Assembly (NCBI GenBank): GCA_963848955.1
Contig: CAWKFQ010000017.1
Span: 394,391-458,390, forward strand
DNA length: 64,000 bases
Reading direction: 5' to 3'
From: DASUPK01 sp963848955
GTDB lineage: Bacteria > Actinomycetota > Thermoleophilia > Solirubrobacterales > 70-9
Shown: one piece after another, positions 26,092 to 34,482 of the stretch
Layout: each line of letters begins with the position of its first letter
Numbering within the stretch: position 1 is the first letter of the stretch
Notes under the pieces: model-generated
Told to the model about the DNA's origin: nothing
What the model saw: only the letters and a program-made list of their open reading frames with translations
The model's database searches: none
Position numbers and translations under genes: made by a program

Positions 26092-26213
26092 CGATTCGAG
26101 ATTAGGCGATCAGGGTTGCCAAGCCGAACGCGCCCGACCCGCACGCCCGGGTATGGAAGGGCGCGCGACAGCGCGACCCGTGATGGGTGGGAGGACGTGC
26201 GGGCAGGTGCTGG

Positions 26214-26915
26214 TTAGTTCAGCGACGCGAGATAGGCCGTCAGGGCCTGGAACTTCTGCGGCGGCAGGCTTTGGAAGGAGGGCATGATGCCCGGGCCGAC
26301 GTCGAGGGAGCGCGCGATCGCGGCCCGCGGGATCCGCGCGCCGATGTGGGTCAGATCCGGGCCGGGTCCTTCGTTGCCGTTCTCGCCGAGCTTGTGACAG
26401 GCGAGGCAACCGGACTGGGCCACCACCTCCTTGCCGGGTTCGAGGGCGGCCGACGTCTGCAGGTCGATCTGGCTGGGCGGCCCGGCGGTCGCGCCGAGGA
26501 AGGTCAGGTATGCGATCGCGATGACCGTCAGGATCCCAGCGGTTGTGGCGATCGGCCTGCGCTCCGGCCTGCGCTCCGAATTGCGGTCGTAGAAGGGCAG
26601 GAGCAGGAGCAGGACCATCGCCAGCGTCGGGATGCCGACGGTGGCGAGGGGGACCGCCCAGACGGGCTTGAGCACCCGGAGAAGCTCGAACAGGAAGAAG
26701 AAGTACCACTCGGGCCGTGGGGTGTAGGTGGTTGTGGTCGGATCGACCTTCGGGCCCTGCTCGGCGCCGAGCACGATCGACAGGGCCACGATGACCAGAG
26801 CGACGATGAGCGCCATCGTCGAGTCCTTGAGCACCGCGTACGGGAAGAACGGCTTGCCCTTCTTCTTCAGGACCTCGTAGTCGCGGAGGTACTTCTCCTT
26901 CTCGCCCCTGTTCAT
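26214..26915 (-). CDS. qcrC: Menaquinol-cytochrome c reductase, subunit IV-cytochrome c fusion (QcrC)
   Basis: This 233-residue protein carries three membrane helices with the PEWYFFFLFELLR motif of b6f subunit IV (about residues 66-80), then a C-terminal monoheme cytochrome c domain with CLACHK and a candidate axial Met in GIMPSFQSL. The start overlaps the cytochrome b stop (ATGA). This is the layout of Bacillus-type QcrC rather than the diheme QcrC of most studied actinobacteria. Confidence 0.9.
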   Translation of the reverse strand: MNRGEKEKYLRDYEVLKKKGKPFFPYAVLKDSTMALIVALVIVALSIVLGAEQGPKVDPTTTTYTPRPEWYFFFLFELLRVLKPVWAVPLATVGIPTLAMVLLLLLPFYDRNSERRPERRPIATTAGILTVIAIAYLTFLGATAGPPSQIDLQTSAALEPGKEVVAQSGCLACHKLGENGNEGPGPDLTHIGARIPRAAIARSLDVGPGIMPSFQSLPPQKFQALTAYLASLN

Positions 26916-27724
26916 CCCACCTCCTCCTTGGGCACGGCGGTCTTGGGCTTACCGGTCTTCATCCACGGCGGCGCCGTGGTGCCGAGCTTGACGACGAGAT
27001 AGAGGTGGGCGCCGATCAGGGCGATGATCAGGCCGGGCACTAAGAGCATGTGGATCGCGTAGAACCGCGACAGCGTTGTCGCTCCGATCTCCGGGCCGGC
27101 TCTCAGGAAGTCCGCCAGGTACGGCCCCACGATCGGACCGGTGCCGGTGATGTTGTTGGCGACGATCGTCGCCCAGTAGGAGCGCTGATCGAAGGGCAGC
27201 AGATAGCCCGTGAGCCCCATGATCAGGGTGAGGATCAGGAGCGTGACCCCGATCACCCAGTTGAGCTCCCGCGGGTACTTGTAGGCGCCGAAGAAGAAGA
27301 CGCGACCCATGTGCAGGAAGATGCAGATGATCATCACCGAGGCGCCCCACTTGTGCATGCCGCGGACGAACTCGCCCATCCAGACGTCGTTGGTGAGGTG
27401 GGTGATCGAGCCGTAGGCCTGGGTCGGCGATGGCGTGTAGTACATCGCCAGGAAGACTCCGGTCAGCGCCTGGAAGACGAACGCGAACAGGGTGGCGGAC
27501 CCCAGCGTGTAGAACCAGTTGGTGCCCTTGGGCACCTTCCGGTAGAGCATCGCGGTGAGGAAGCTCGAGCCGCCGGTCCGTTCGTCGAGCCAGCCAACGA
27601 CATCGGTGCCGGCCTCCTTGGCGGCCTCCGCCGGCCCGGCCCCGTTCGCCCCATTGGCGCCATTGGTCCGCTGCCCGGGCGGCGCCGGGCGGCTGAGCGG
27701 TCCTGGTCTCGGAAGCTTCGGCAT
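26912..27724 (-). CDS. qcrB: Cytochrome b6-type subunit of menaquinol-cytochrome c reductase (QcrB)
   Basis: Start chosen at ATG 27724, five bases after the Rieske stop; the frame upstream of it is not conserved-looking. A proline/NGA-rich leader is followed by the four-helix cytochrome b6 core with heme-ligand histidines in RGMHKWGASVMIICIFLHMGR and FYAIHMLLVPGLIIALIGAH. Length is about 270 residues, i.e. the short b6 form with the remaining helices in QcrC. Confidence 0.92.
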   Translation of the reverse strand: MPKLPRPGPLSRPAPPGQRTNGANGANGAGPAEAAKEAGTDVVGWLDERTGGSSFLTAMLYRKVPKGTNWFYTLGSATLFAFVFQALTGVFLAMYYTPSPTQAYGSITHLTNDVWMGEFVRGMHKWGASVMIICIFLHMGRVFFFGAYKYPRELNWVIGVTLLILTLIMGLTGYLLPFDQRSYWATIVANNITGTGPIVGPYLADFLRAGPEIGATTLSRFYAIHMLLVPGLIIALIGAHLYLVVKLGTTAPPWMKTGKPKTAVPKEEVG

Positions 27725-27728
27725 GGCT

Positions 27729-28427
27729 CTACGGCGGCGGCGGCACTGAGGGCCGCGGCGGGTAGATGTAGTTCCAGATGCCACCGGTGAACTCGCCCGG
27801 ATCCCGCGCTCGGACCGGATCGAGGCTGTTGGTGACGCTGTAGCGGGGGCCGACCTCGACCTGGCCGTTGGTCACCCGGGTCTGAAAGCGGTCGAGCGGA
27901 CGAACCGGGGGCCCGCCGATCCGCTCGCCGACGAAGCCGTAGACACCGCCGTGGCACGGGCAGATGAAATTGCCGCTCGCCTGGACGAAACGGACCGGGC
28001 ACCCGACGTGGGCGCAACGGGTCGAGATCGCGATGAACTCGCCCGAAGTCTCCGGCGGGTAGCCCTTTTCCTTCGCCGCGGGCGAGTTGGTGATCTCCGG
28101 ATTCCCCTGCCGGATGTAGGCAGTGGTCTTGCCCGTTTCGCCGATCCCCTCAACGGCGGTGATCACGACCGGCCGGTAGGTATCGGGTGTGAAGTCGGTG
28201 GTCGGGCCGACCACCTGCCAGGGCTCGGACTCCTCCTCGAAGAGCGGGGCGACGGCGAACCCGACCGCCGGAAGCGCGACGGCGGCGACCGCCACGCCAC
28301 CCACGGCCTGGACGCCGATCGTGAAGACCGTGCGCCGGGTCATCGATTCGCCCTTGAAGTAGCCGGCAGGGTCCGCCTTCTTCAGGCTCTTCGGTGCCCC
28401 CTGCTTGTCATTTCCCTCTTCAGCCAC
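27729..28427 (-). CDS. qcrA: Rieske iron-sulfur subunit (QcrA)
   Basis: This 232-residue protein has a twin-arginine-like stretch (MTRRTVFTIGVQAVGG, near residue 29) preceding one membrane helix, then the [2Fe-2S] ligand motifs CAHVGC and CPCHGG. The Tat signal fits the tatAC genes 5 kb away. First gene of the qcrA-qcrB-qcrC operon; oxidises menaquinol. Confidence 0.93.
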   Translation of the reverse strand: MAEEGNDKQGAPKSLKKADPAGYFKGESMTRRTVFTIGVQAVGGVAVAAVALPAVGFAVAPLFEEESEPWQVVGPTTDFTPDTYRPVVITAVEGIGETGKTTAYIRQGNPEITNSPAAKEKGYPPETSGEFIAISTRCAHVGCPVRFVQASGNFICPCHGGVYGFVGERIGGPPVRPLDRFQTRVTNGQVEVGPRYSVTNSLDPVRARDPGEFTGGIWNYIYPPRPSVPPPP

Positions 28428-29031
28428 GGTCCGGGAATCGCTCGCGGGCGAAGCCTATCGACTCGGCTGCACGCGCCAGAGCGTCGCCGAGGCCCGCCTC
28501 GACGGCCGTTTCGGCCGCGGCCGAAGCCAGCGATTCTCCAGCGTCGGGGTAGCCCTCCCGGAGCTTCTCCTTGGCTTCGAGGTGTTCCGGCGAAGCTCCC
28601 GCGGCGACCGCGGCGGTTGCCGCCAGCCAGAGCGCCCGGACCAGGTCGTCCGGGGGGCCGGGCTCGCCTTCAGCATGGATCTGTGCCACCAGGCTGATCA
28701 GGTCTGCGAGCTCGCCGACGGCGTCCAGGTCACCTCGAGCAGCGAGCCGCTCGAGGCCGAGGGCGTAGAGATAGTCGCCGGCGAGCAGGCGCAGGTCCGG
28801 GTCCGCGCCCTGGATCAGTCTCGAGCTCTCGTAGTGGAGCAGGTAGCCCTCACGGATCGCCTCGACCAGGAGGAGGTACTCGTCCGGTGCCTCCGCGGCC
28901 CTCGGGCCTGCCGCCGCGAGGGCACCCAGAGCCGGCTCCTCGTCCGAGTCGGTGATGTGCGGCGCGATCACGTTCTCCCCATCGCGAAGCAGGGCGGCAA
29001 GGGGGGCGAGGGAGATGCCGGTCGACGCCAT
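28420..29031 (-). CDS. Hypothetical alpha-helical protein
   Basis: This 203-residue, alanine/leucine-rich, acidic protein (IREGYLLHYESSRLIQG, LLAGDYLYALGLERLAARG) is predicted all-helical with no membrane span or signal. The helical text resembles squalene/phytoene-like or regulator helices only loosely. It overlaps the qcrA start by eight bases and lies 29 bases after hemL, so it is cotranscribed with heme and respiratory genes. Confidence 0.7.
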   Translation of the reverse strand: MASTGISLAPLAALLRDGENVIAPHITDSDEEPALGALAAAGPRAAEAPDEYLLLVEAIREGYLLHYESSRLIQGADPDLRLLAGDYLYALGLERLAARGDLDAVGELADLISLVAQIHAEGEPGPPDDLVRALWLAATAAVAAGASPEHLEAKEKLREGYPDAGESLASAAAETAVEAGLGDALARAAESIGFARERFPDRG

Positions 29032-29060
29032 GCGGAAGCGCGAGGTTAGAGGGGCGATGC

Positions 29061-30330
29061 TCAGACGGCTTCGCGAAAGGCCTCGGCCGCCGCCTCGATC
29101 GTCACGCCGATCGTCTGATCGTCGTGGGCGAGGGACGGGAACCAGGCTTCGAACTGCGAGGCGGGCGGGTAGACACCGCGATCGAGCAGGGCCCGGCAGA
29201 AGCGGCCGTAGGCGGCGGTGTCGCAGCCGCTCGCGCCCGCGAAGTCCCGGACCGGGTCGGCGGAGAAGAAGACGGTGACCAGACCGGGAACGCTCGCCAC
29301 CTGCACGGGCCGGTCCCCGGCCGCCTCGCGCAGGCCTCCGGCGAGCCGCTCCGTGATCGCCGCGAGCCCGAGATAGGCGGCACCGTCGAGCTTGCGGAGG
29401 GTCGGCCAGTCCCGCCGCGACGGCCAGTGGGTTGCCCGACAGGGTCCCCGCCTGGTAGACGTCACCGGCGGGGGCGATGCGCTGCATCAGCTCCCTCGGG
29501 CCGCCGTAGGCGGCGGCGGGCAAGCCGCCACCCATGACCTTCCCCATCACGGTCAGGTCGCCCTCGACCCCGAGCAGCTCCTGCGCGCCGCCGCGCGCCA
29601 CCCGGAAGCCGCTGATCACCTCGTCGAGGACAAGCAGCGCTCCCGCCTCTGCCGTTGCATCCCGCAGGTGCTCGAGGAACCCCGGGTCCGGCGGGACCAC
29701 GCCCATGTTGGCCGGGATCGGCTCGGCGATCACGGCGGCGGGCCGGACCTGCGCGATCGCATCTGAGACCGCCTCCTCGTCGTTCCAGGGCACGATCACC
29801 GTGTCGGAGGCCTGCGCTTCGGTGACTCCCGGGCTCGCTGGAACCCCGGCCGTCGCGAGGCCCGACCCTCCCTCCGCGAGCAGCCCATCCACGTGGCCGT
29901 GGTAGGCGCCGGCGAACTTGACGATCTTGCTGCGGCCGGTGGCCGCCCGGGCGAGGCGCAGCGCGGACATCGTCGCCTCGGTCCCCGAACTGGTCATCCG
30001 GACCATCTCGACGCTCGGGAAACGGCTGACGACCTCGGTGGCCAGGTCGACCTCCCCGGCGGTCGGCGCGCCATAGCTCGTCCCGCGATCGGCGGCCTGG
30101 CGGATGGCCTCGACTACGAGTGGATCGGCGTGGCCGAGGATCAGCGGCCCCCAGGAGGAGACCCAGTCGACGTAGCGGTTCCCGTCGACGTCCCAGATGT
30201 AGGGGCCCTCGCCGCGCTCGATGAAGATCGGGCTGCGGCCGATCTGCTGCATCGCCCTAACCGGGGAGTTGACCCCACCGGGCATCACCTTCAGCGCGCG
30301 CTCGTAGAGCTCCTCGGAGCGGCCTATGAG
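29061..30330 (-). CDS. hemL: Glutamate-1-semialdehyde 2,1-aminomutase HemL, frameshifted
   Basis: Family motifs are clear: MPGGVNSPVRA, SSGTEATMSALRLARA, GAYHGHVDGLL, LVLDEVISGFR and the PLP-lysine motif TVMGKVMGGGLP. A phase change near 29405 splits the last 115 residues (YLGLAAITERLAGGLRE to AAEAFREAV). No ATG/GTG/TTG is in frame at the expected start; ATA near 30329 falls where MSRSEEL-type starts normally lie, so an upstream indel or miscall is likely. The stop of the siroheme-decarboxylase gene overlaps this point. Confidence 0.9.
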
Positions 30331-31424
30331 TGCTCTGCCTCCCAGCGGGCGTAGTCCTCGGTGAAGTAGTGGAGGCGGATCTTCTTGAACTCGGTCGAGG
30401 AGTAGAGGACCGCGCGATCGGCACCGTGCAGGTCGTGCGTCTCCGCGATGCCATCGAGGATCGCATCGCACTCCTCCTTGGAACGGCCGTGGGCCATGGT
30501 GAAGACGCTGTAGGGCCAATCCTCGTAGGTGGGCCGCTGGTAGCAGTGCGAGACGCCCCGCACGGCCGCCATCTGGCCGCCGACGTCGAGGATCCGGTCC
30601 TCGGGCACCCGCCACACCCCCATGCCGTTGGCCGAGAAGCCGGCGCGGCGGTGGTAGAGGATCGCGGCGACCCGCCGGAGCACCTTGCGGTCGACCATGC
30701 CGGCGAGGTGGGAGAGGAGCTCGTCCGTGCTCATGCCGGCTTCCGCCGCGGCCGCGTCGTAGGGACGCTCGCTGACCTCCATCGGGCCCTGCAGGGCCCG
30801 GATCACCGCGACGTCGGTCTCGTCGTAGGGCTGGCGCTCCAGCTCACGGGGGGGCGCGGCCTGGACGGAGGCGGCGAGCTCGTCGGTGCCGCCCTCCATC
30901 TCCAGGTTCATGTTGATCTTGAACAGGGTCAGCGTGGGCAGCTGGCGGATCGACTCCGCTCCGGTCAGCCGCTGCAGGAGCCCGAGCGTCCCCTCGAGCC
31001 CGAGCTCGGAGTCCGGGGGCGTCGCGATCGTGAACCAGAGGTTGAACTCGTGGGTGCGCAGGTAGTTGTGGGAGACGCCGGGGTGCGAGTTGATGATCTT
31101 CGCGGCCCGGTGTGGATTCTCCGAGTCGACCTTGGCGGCCACGAGCATCGAGCTGTAGCCGAGCGCCCGCGTATCGAAGATCGGCGTGATCTCCCGGATG
31201 ATCCGCTCGTCGAGCAGCCTCTGAGTGCGGGCCTTGACCTCCTTCGTCTCGAGCTCCGCCCTTGCCGCGACCTCCCCGAAAGGCTTGGGATGCAGGGGAA
31301 AGCTCGACTGCAGGAGGTTCATCAGACGCTTGTCGGTCTCGTCCAGCGGGACCGCCGCGCCGCCGGACCGCGAACGGAGCTTCGGCTTCGCGGTCGCCGT
31401 CGTGATCCCGTCGGGCCTGATCAC
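30324..31424 (-). CDS. Fused siroheme decarboxylase AhbA-AhbB (Lrp/AsnC-fold)
   Basis: This 366-residue protein consists of two tandem Lrp/AsnC-like halves. The first (about residues 27-185) has LDETDKRLMNLLQSSFPL and IREITPIFDTRALGY. The second (about 205-366) has YDETDVAVIRALQG and RRVAAILYHRRAGFSANGM with HCYQRP and WPYSVFTMAHGRS, motifs of AhbB/NirD-L proteins. These enzymes decarboxylate siroheme to didecarboxysiroheme. Position between hemL and hemB supports a heme role rather than general regulation. AhbA and AhbB are usually separate genes. Confidence 0.82.
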   Translation of the reverse strand: MIRPDGITTATAKPKLRSRSGGAAVPLDETDKRLMNLLQSSFPLHPKPFGEVAARAELETKEVKARTQRLLDERIIREITPIFDTRALGYSSMLVAAKVDSENPHRAAKIINSHPGVSHNYLRTHEFNLWFTIATPPDSELGLEGTLGLLQRLTGAESIRQLPTLTLFKINMNLEMEGGTDELAASVQAAPPRELERQPYDETDVAVIRALQGPMEVSERPYDAAAAEAGMSTDELLSHLAGMVDRKVLRRVAAILYHRRAGFSANGMGVWRVPEDRILDVGGQMAAVRGVSHCYQRPTYEDWPYSVFTMAHGRSKEECDAILDGIAETHDLHGADRAVLYSSTEFKKIRLHYFTEDYARWEAEHS

Positions 31425-31485
31425 CGCTGGGCCGCCTCCATCCTCATCAAACGGGTTGCGCTCACGCGCACCCTCGCATCACCGC

Positions 31486-32469
31486 TCACGCGCGCCCTCG
31501 CATCAGCCAGGCGGCGGCGTCCTTGGCGAAGTAGGTGATGATCATGTCGGCGCCGGCGCGCCGGATCGAGGTGAGCGACTCCATCGCCGCAGCCCGTTCG
31601 TCGATCCAGCCGTTGGCCGCGGCGGCCTTCAGCATCGAGTACTCGCCGCCCACGTGGTAGGCGGCGACAGGCGCGCCCGTGGCGTCCTTGACACGGCGGA
31701 TGACATCCAGATAGGGGAGCGCCGGCTTCACCATGACCACGTCGGCGCCCTCCGCGAGGTCGAGCTTGGCCTCACGGATCGCCTCGTCTCCGTTGGCCGG
31801 ATCCATCTGGTAGCCGCGGCGGTCGCCGAACTCCGGCGTCGAGCCGGCGGCCTCGCGGAAGGGGCCGTAGAAGGCGGAGGCGTACTTGGCGCTGTAGGCG
31901 ATGATCGGGACCGAGGAGTGGCCCTCGTCGTCGAGCTGGGCGCGGATCGCGCCGACCCTGCCGTCCATCATGTCGCTCGGGGCGACGGCGTCCGCGCCGG
32001 CGGCGGCGTGAGAGATCGCGGTCTTGGCGAGCAGCTCGATCGTCAGGTCGTTGTCCACCTCGCCCTCGCGAACGATCCCGCAGTGACCGTGCGACGTGTA
32101 CTCGCAGAGGCAGACATCGGTGATCACGACGATCTCCGGATGTGCCTCCTTCAGCGCCCGGACGGCCATCTGGACGACGCCCTCGTCGTCGTAGGCCTCC
32201 GAGCCCACCTCGTCCTTGCTCGCGGGGATGCCGAACAGCAGCACGGCGCGGATCCCGGCGGCGGCGATCTCCGTCACCTCGGCCACGGCCTCAGAGATGG
32301 AGAGGCGCTCCATGCCCGGCATGGACGCGATCGGTTCGCGCACCCCCTCGCCCGCGGTGATGAAAAGGGGCTGGACGAGGTGCTCCGGAGTCAGCTCGGT
32401 CTCGCGGACCAGGTCGCGGAGCGGTTCGGTTCTGCGCAGGCGGCGCAGGCGTGTCGCTGGAAAGCTCAC
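31486..32469 (-). CDS. hemB: Porphobilinogen synthase (delta-aminolevulinate dehydratase)
   Basis: This 327-residue enzyme has the zinc-binding cysteine motif DVCLCEYTSHGHC, active-site lysines in YSAKYASAFYGPF and MVKPALPYLD, and PSDMMDGRVGAIR. It condenses two aminolevulinates to porphobilinogen. First gene of the hemB-ahbAB-hemL group on the minus strand. Confidence 0.95.
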   Translation of the reverse strand: MSFPATRLRRLRRTEPLRDLVRETELTPEHLVQPLFITAGEGVREPIASMPGMERLSISEAVAEVTEIAAAGIRAVLLFGIPASKDEVGSEAYDDEGVVQMAVRALKEAHPEIVVITDVCLCEYTSHGHCGIVREGEVDNDLTIELLAKTAISHAAAGADAVAPSDMMDGRVGAIRAQLDDEGHSSVPIIAYSAKYASAFYGPFREAAGSTPEFGDRRGYQMDPANGDEAIREAKLDLAEGADVVMVKPALPYLDVIRRVKDATGAPVAAYHVGGEYSMLKAAAANGWIDERAAAMESLTSIRRAGADMIITYFAKDAAAWLMRGRA

Positions 32470-32562
32470 CTGCCGGATTCTAGGCCCGTGGCCTCGCCAT
32501 CAAGTCGCGGCCACAAGCAGCCGCCCAGACAACCGCTTAGGCGTGTGGTTTTCCAAACTGCT

Positions 32563-32578
32563 GCTTCTCGTCCAAAGC
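32563..32578. repeat. Hairpin repeat copy B
   Basis: GCTTCTCGTCCAAAGC in the gap upstream of hemB; the partner arm to its left (32549-32562) is degenerate. Confidence 0.6.
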
Positions 32579-32683
32579 AGCGGTCTATGAGGCGAGCAGC
32601 GGAGGCAGCGGTGTCGGAGAGGCCGAGAGCTTGCGTGTCCGAAACCTTCAAGCCGCCGGCGCCGCTGTCACGTACGGTGGACG

Positions 32684-33103
32684 GTGATGAACATCCTCTT
32701 CATCGCAGGCTTCGCCGTGGTCGCCCCCGACCCGCCGAAGAGCCGCGAGCTTTACGTCGAGGCTCTCGGCCTCCCGCTCGCGGCCGGCGAGGACGGGGAG
32801 TACTGGCACAGCGAGGAAATCGCCGGCAGCAAGCATTTCGGGGTCTGGCCGCTATCCCAGGCTGCGGAGGCGTGCTTCGGCACACCATCGTGGCCTGCGG
32901 AGCTGACCGTTCCGCAGGCGAGCATCGAGTTCGAGGTCGAGGACGCCGACGCGGTGGCAGCGGCTGGCGAGGAGCTCAAACGCGCGGGCTTCGAGCTGCT
33001 GCACCCTGCGCGGCAAGAGCCGTGGGGTCAGACCGTGGTTCGGCTTCTGTCAAGCGAGGGACTGATCGTGGGCGTTTCGTACGCGCCGTCGCTGCACGAC
33101 TGA
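32684..33103 (+). CDS. Glyoxalase/bleomycin-resistance (VOC) family protein
   Basis: This 139-residue single VOC protein has two beta-alpha-beta-beta-beta modules (FAVVAPDPPKSRELYVEALGL and ASIEFEVEDADAVAAAGEEL...PWGQTVVRLLSSEGLIVGV). Metal-ligand positions are only partly kept, so a binding rather than catalytic role is possible. Stands alone. Confidence 0.8.
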   Translation: MMNILFIAGFAVVAPDPPKSRELYVEALGLPLAAGEDGEYWHSEEIAGSKHFGVWPLSQAAEACFGTPSWPAELTVPQASIEFEVEDADAVAAAGEELKRAGFELLHPARQEPWGQTVVRLLSSEGLIVGVSYAPSLHD

Positions 33104-33142
33104 TCGTCGAACAGCACGGTTGAGACTTAGCCCTGCTTAGCC

Positions 33143-33352
33143 TCAGCTGCCGAGTTCCTCGTCTTCCCGCCTGAGCTTGTCCGGCCAGGCGCCAGCATGA
33201 ATCGTGCTCCCTACGCGATCAACCGCCAATGCCAATGTCTTATTGACATTGCCCCGCTCGTGGAGCTCGTCCAGATAGAGACTGGCGGCGAGCAAGATGG
33301 CCCGTAGGTCTTCGACTTCAATGTTGACCCGCTCGTCCTTGGTCTCGCCCAT
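33143..33352 (-). CDS. Small hypothetical protein
   Basis: From ATG 33352 this gives 69 residues (MGETKDERVNIEVEDLRAI), helical with ILLAASLYLDELHERGN, without membrane span. The frame is open further upstream but reads as non-coding. Unknown. Confidence 0.5.
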   Translation of the reverse strand: MGETKDERVNIEVEDLRAILLAASLYLDELHERGNVNKTLALAVDRVGSTIHAGAWPDKLRREDEELGS

Positions 33353-33464
33353 CGCTCGACATCCTCTCGTGTTTCCATGTCGCCGCACCCCGTTGCTTCG
33401 CACAGACAGGCGGCCCTGGACGGATGATGGATCGACCTGTTCCACTTAAAGGGAAACGGGTGCC

Positions 33465-33481
33465 GCTTTCGATGCAAAAGC
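33465..33481. repeat. Hairpin repeat copy C
   Basis: GCTTTCGATGCAAAAGC, single arm, between the small hypothetical gene and the NTF2-like pair. Confidence 0.6.
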
Positions 33482-33578
33482 AGCGAGGGGGGCTAAGGCA
33501 CCGCAGCCCGCCCTTGGCGGTCGCCGGATCGGGGGCTCACTCGCCACCCGTTTCGCCCCTCTCGCCTGAGCCCCCGAC

Positions 33579-33992
33579 TTACTCCCGCAGCCCGGCGGCT
33601 TCGAGGGCCTCCGCACGGTCCAGGAACCACTCCTCGCGGACGATTCTCCCCTCCCGGAATGTGACTACATCCCAGCTGCTGGCCTCGACCCCTGCCTCGC
33701 TCATTCCGCTGCCCATCGGGTGCCGAAGACGGATCAAGAGTTTGTCAGCTCCCGCATCCACGATCTCCGCATCGCCAACGACGATCGGCTCAGCAAATCC
33801 CTCAAGCGTTCGGATGAAGTTCGCATAGAACTCCCAGGCCGCCTCGCGACCGCGAATTACTTCAGGCTCAGGCCAGAGGCGACTGGGAACGACTTCGCAG
33901 TCCTGGTCATGCAACGCGAGCCAGGCAGCGCGGTCGTCCCGGTTAGCGGCATCGATCGCTTGTCGCGCAGCCTCCACGTTCTCCTGCGACAT
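33579..33992 (-). CDS. NTF2/SnoaL-like protein 1
   Basis: This 137-residue cone-shaped alpha+beta barrel protein starts MSQENVEAARQAIDAANRDD, the N-terminal helix shared by its paralogs here, and ends ALEAAGLRE. Central text REAAWEFYANFIRTLEGF and the strand-rich second half fit the NTF2-like fold. Family members are lactonases, isomerases or ligand-binding proteins; the substrate cannot be told. It lies four bases after a second NTF2-like gene. Confidence 0.85.
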   Translation of the reverse strand: MSQENVEAARQAIDAANRDDRAAWLALHDQDCEVVPSRLWPEPEVIRGREAAWEFYANFIRTLEGFAEPIVVGDAEIVDAGADKLLIRLRHPMGSGMSEAGVEASSWDVVTFREGRIVREEWFLDRAEALEAAGLRE

Positions 33993-33995
33993 CGC

Positions 33996-34403
33996 CTACT
34001 CCCGCAGCCTGATCGCTTCGAGTGCGGCTTCCTTGTTTGGAAAGCCGAGAATGGCCTCGACGACCTTCCCGTTACGAAAGCGGTTGGCGCTTGCGGTTCT
34101 CGCCTCGACTCGTGCCCCACTTTCCTTCCCGGTGCCGACCCACCTCCCGACGGCGATCACCCAGTCGCCTGCCTGGACCCACTCTTCGACCTCCCGGTCG
34201 AGGTCGTCGAATTCCTGTGCGAACCGTGCGTAGTAGCTCAGCAACCCGTCCCGACCCCGGTGGACGCCGGCCGCATCGAGCGGCGCCCCGAGGTCGGTCA
34301 CTACGACGTCTTCCGCGACGAGGCTCAGCGCAGCCTCGATGTCTCCTCGATGTCCAGCCTCGTTGAACTGCTTGGCAAGTTCGATGGGGGTCTTGCCCGA
34401 CAT
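33996..34403 (-). CDS. NTF2/SnoaL-like protein 2
   Basis: The ATG at 34403 gives 135 residues starting MSGKTPIELAKQFNEAGHRG, with LLSYYARFAQEFDDLDREV and a C-terminal EAALEAIRLRE. It is a more diverged paralog than the MSQENVE copies, but the same hairpin/box element precedes it. The frame is open through the upstream secreted-protein region by chance. Confidence 0.82.
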   Translation of the reverse strand: MSGKTPIELAKQFNEAGHRGDIEAALSLVAEDVVVTDLGAPLDAAGVHRGRDGLLSYYARFAQEFDDLDREVEEWVQAGDWVIAVGRWVGTGKESGARVEARTASANRFRNGKVVEAILGFPNKEAALEAIRLRE

Positions 34404-34409
34404 CGCCCC

Positions 34410-34447
34410 CGCAGTATCTCTCGGAACCGCCGCTTTTCGTCCAAAGC
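34410..34447. repeat. Hairpin repeat copy D with CGCAGTATCTC box
   Basis: CGCAGTATCTCTCGGA at 34410-34425 followed by GCTTTTCGTCCAAAGC at 34432-34447, immediately upstream of NTF2-like gene 2 (minus strand). Confidence 0.7.
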
Positions 34448-34482
34448 GGCTACTCCCGCAGTCCGGCGGCTTGAGGGCAGCT

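Noticed and set aside
31225..33123. 632-residue plus-strand frame
   Set aside because: Spans hemB antisense; low-information composition, while hemB motifs are unambiguous on the minus strand.
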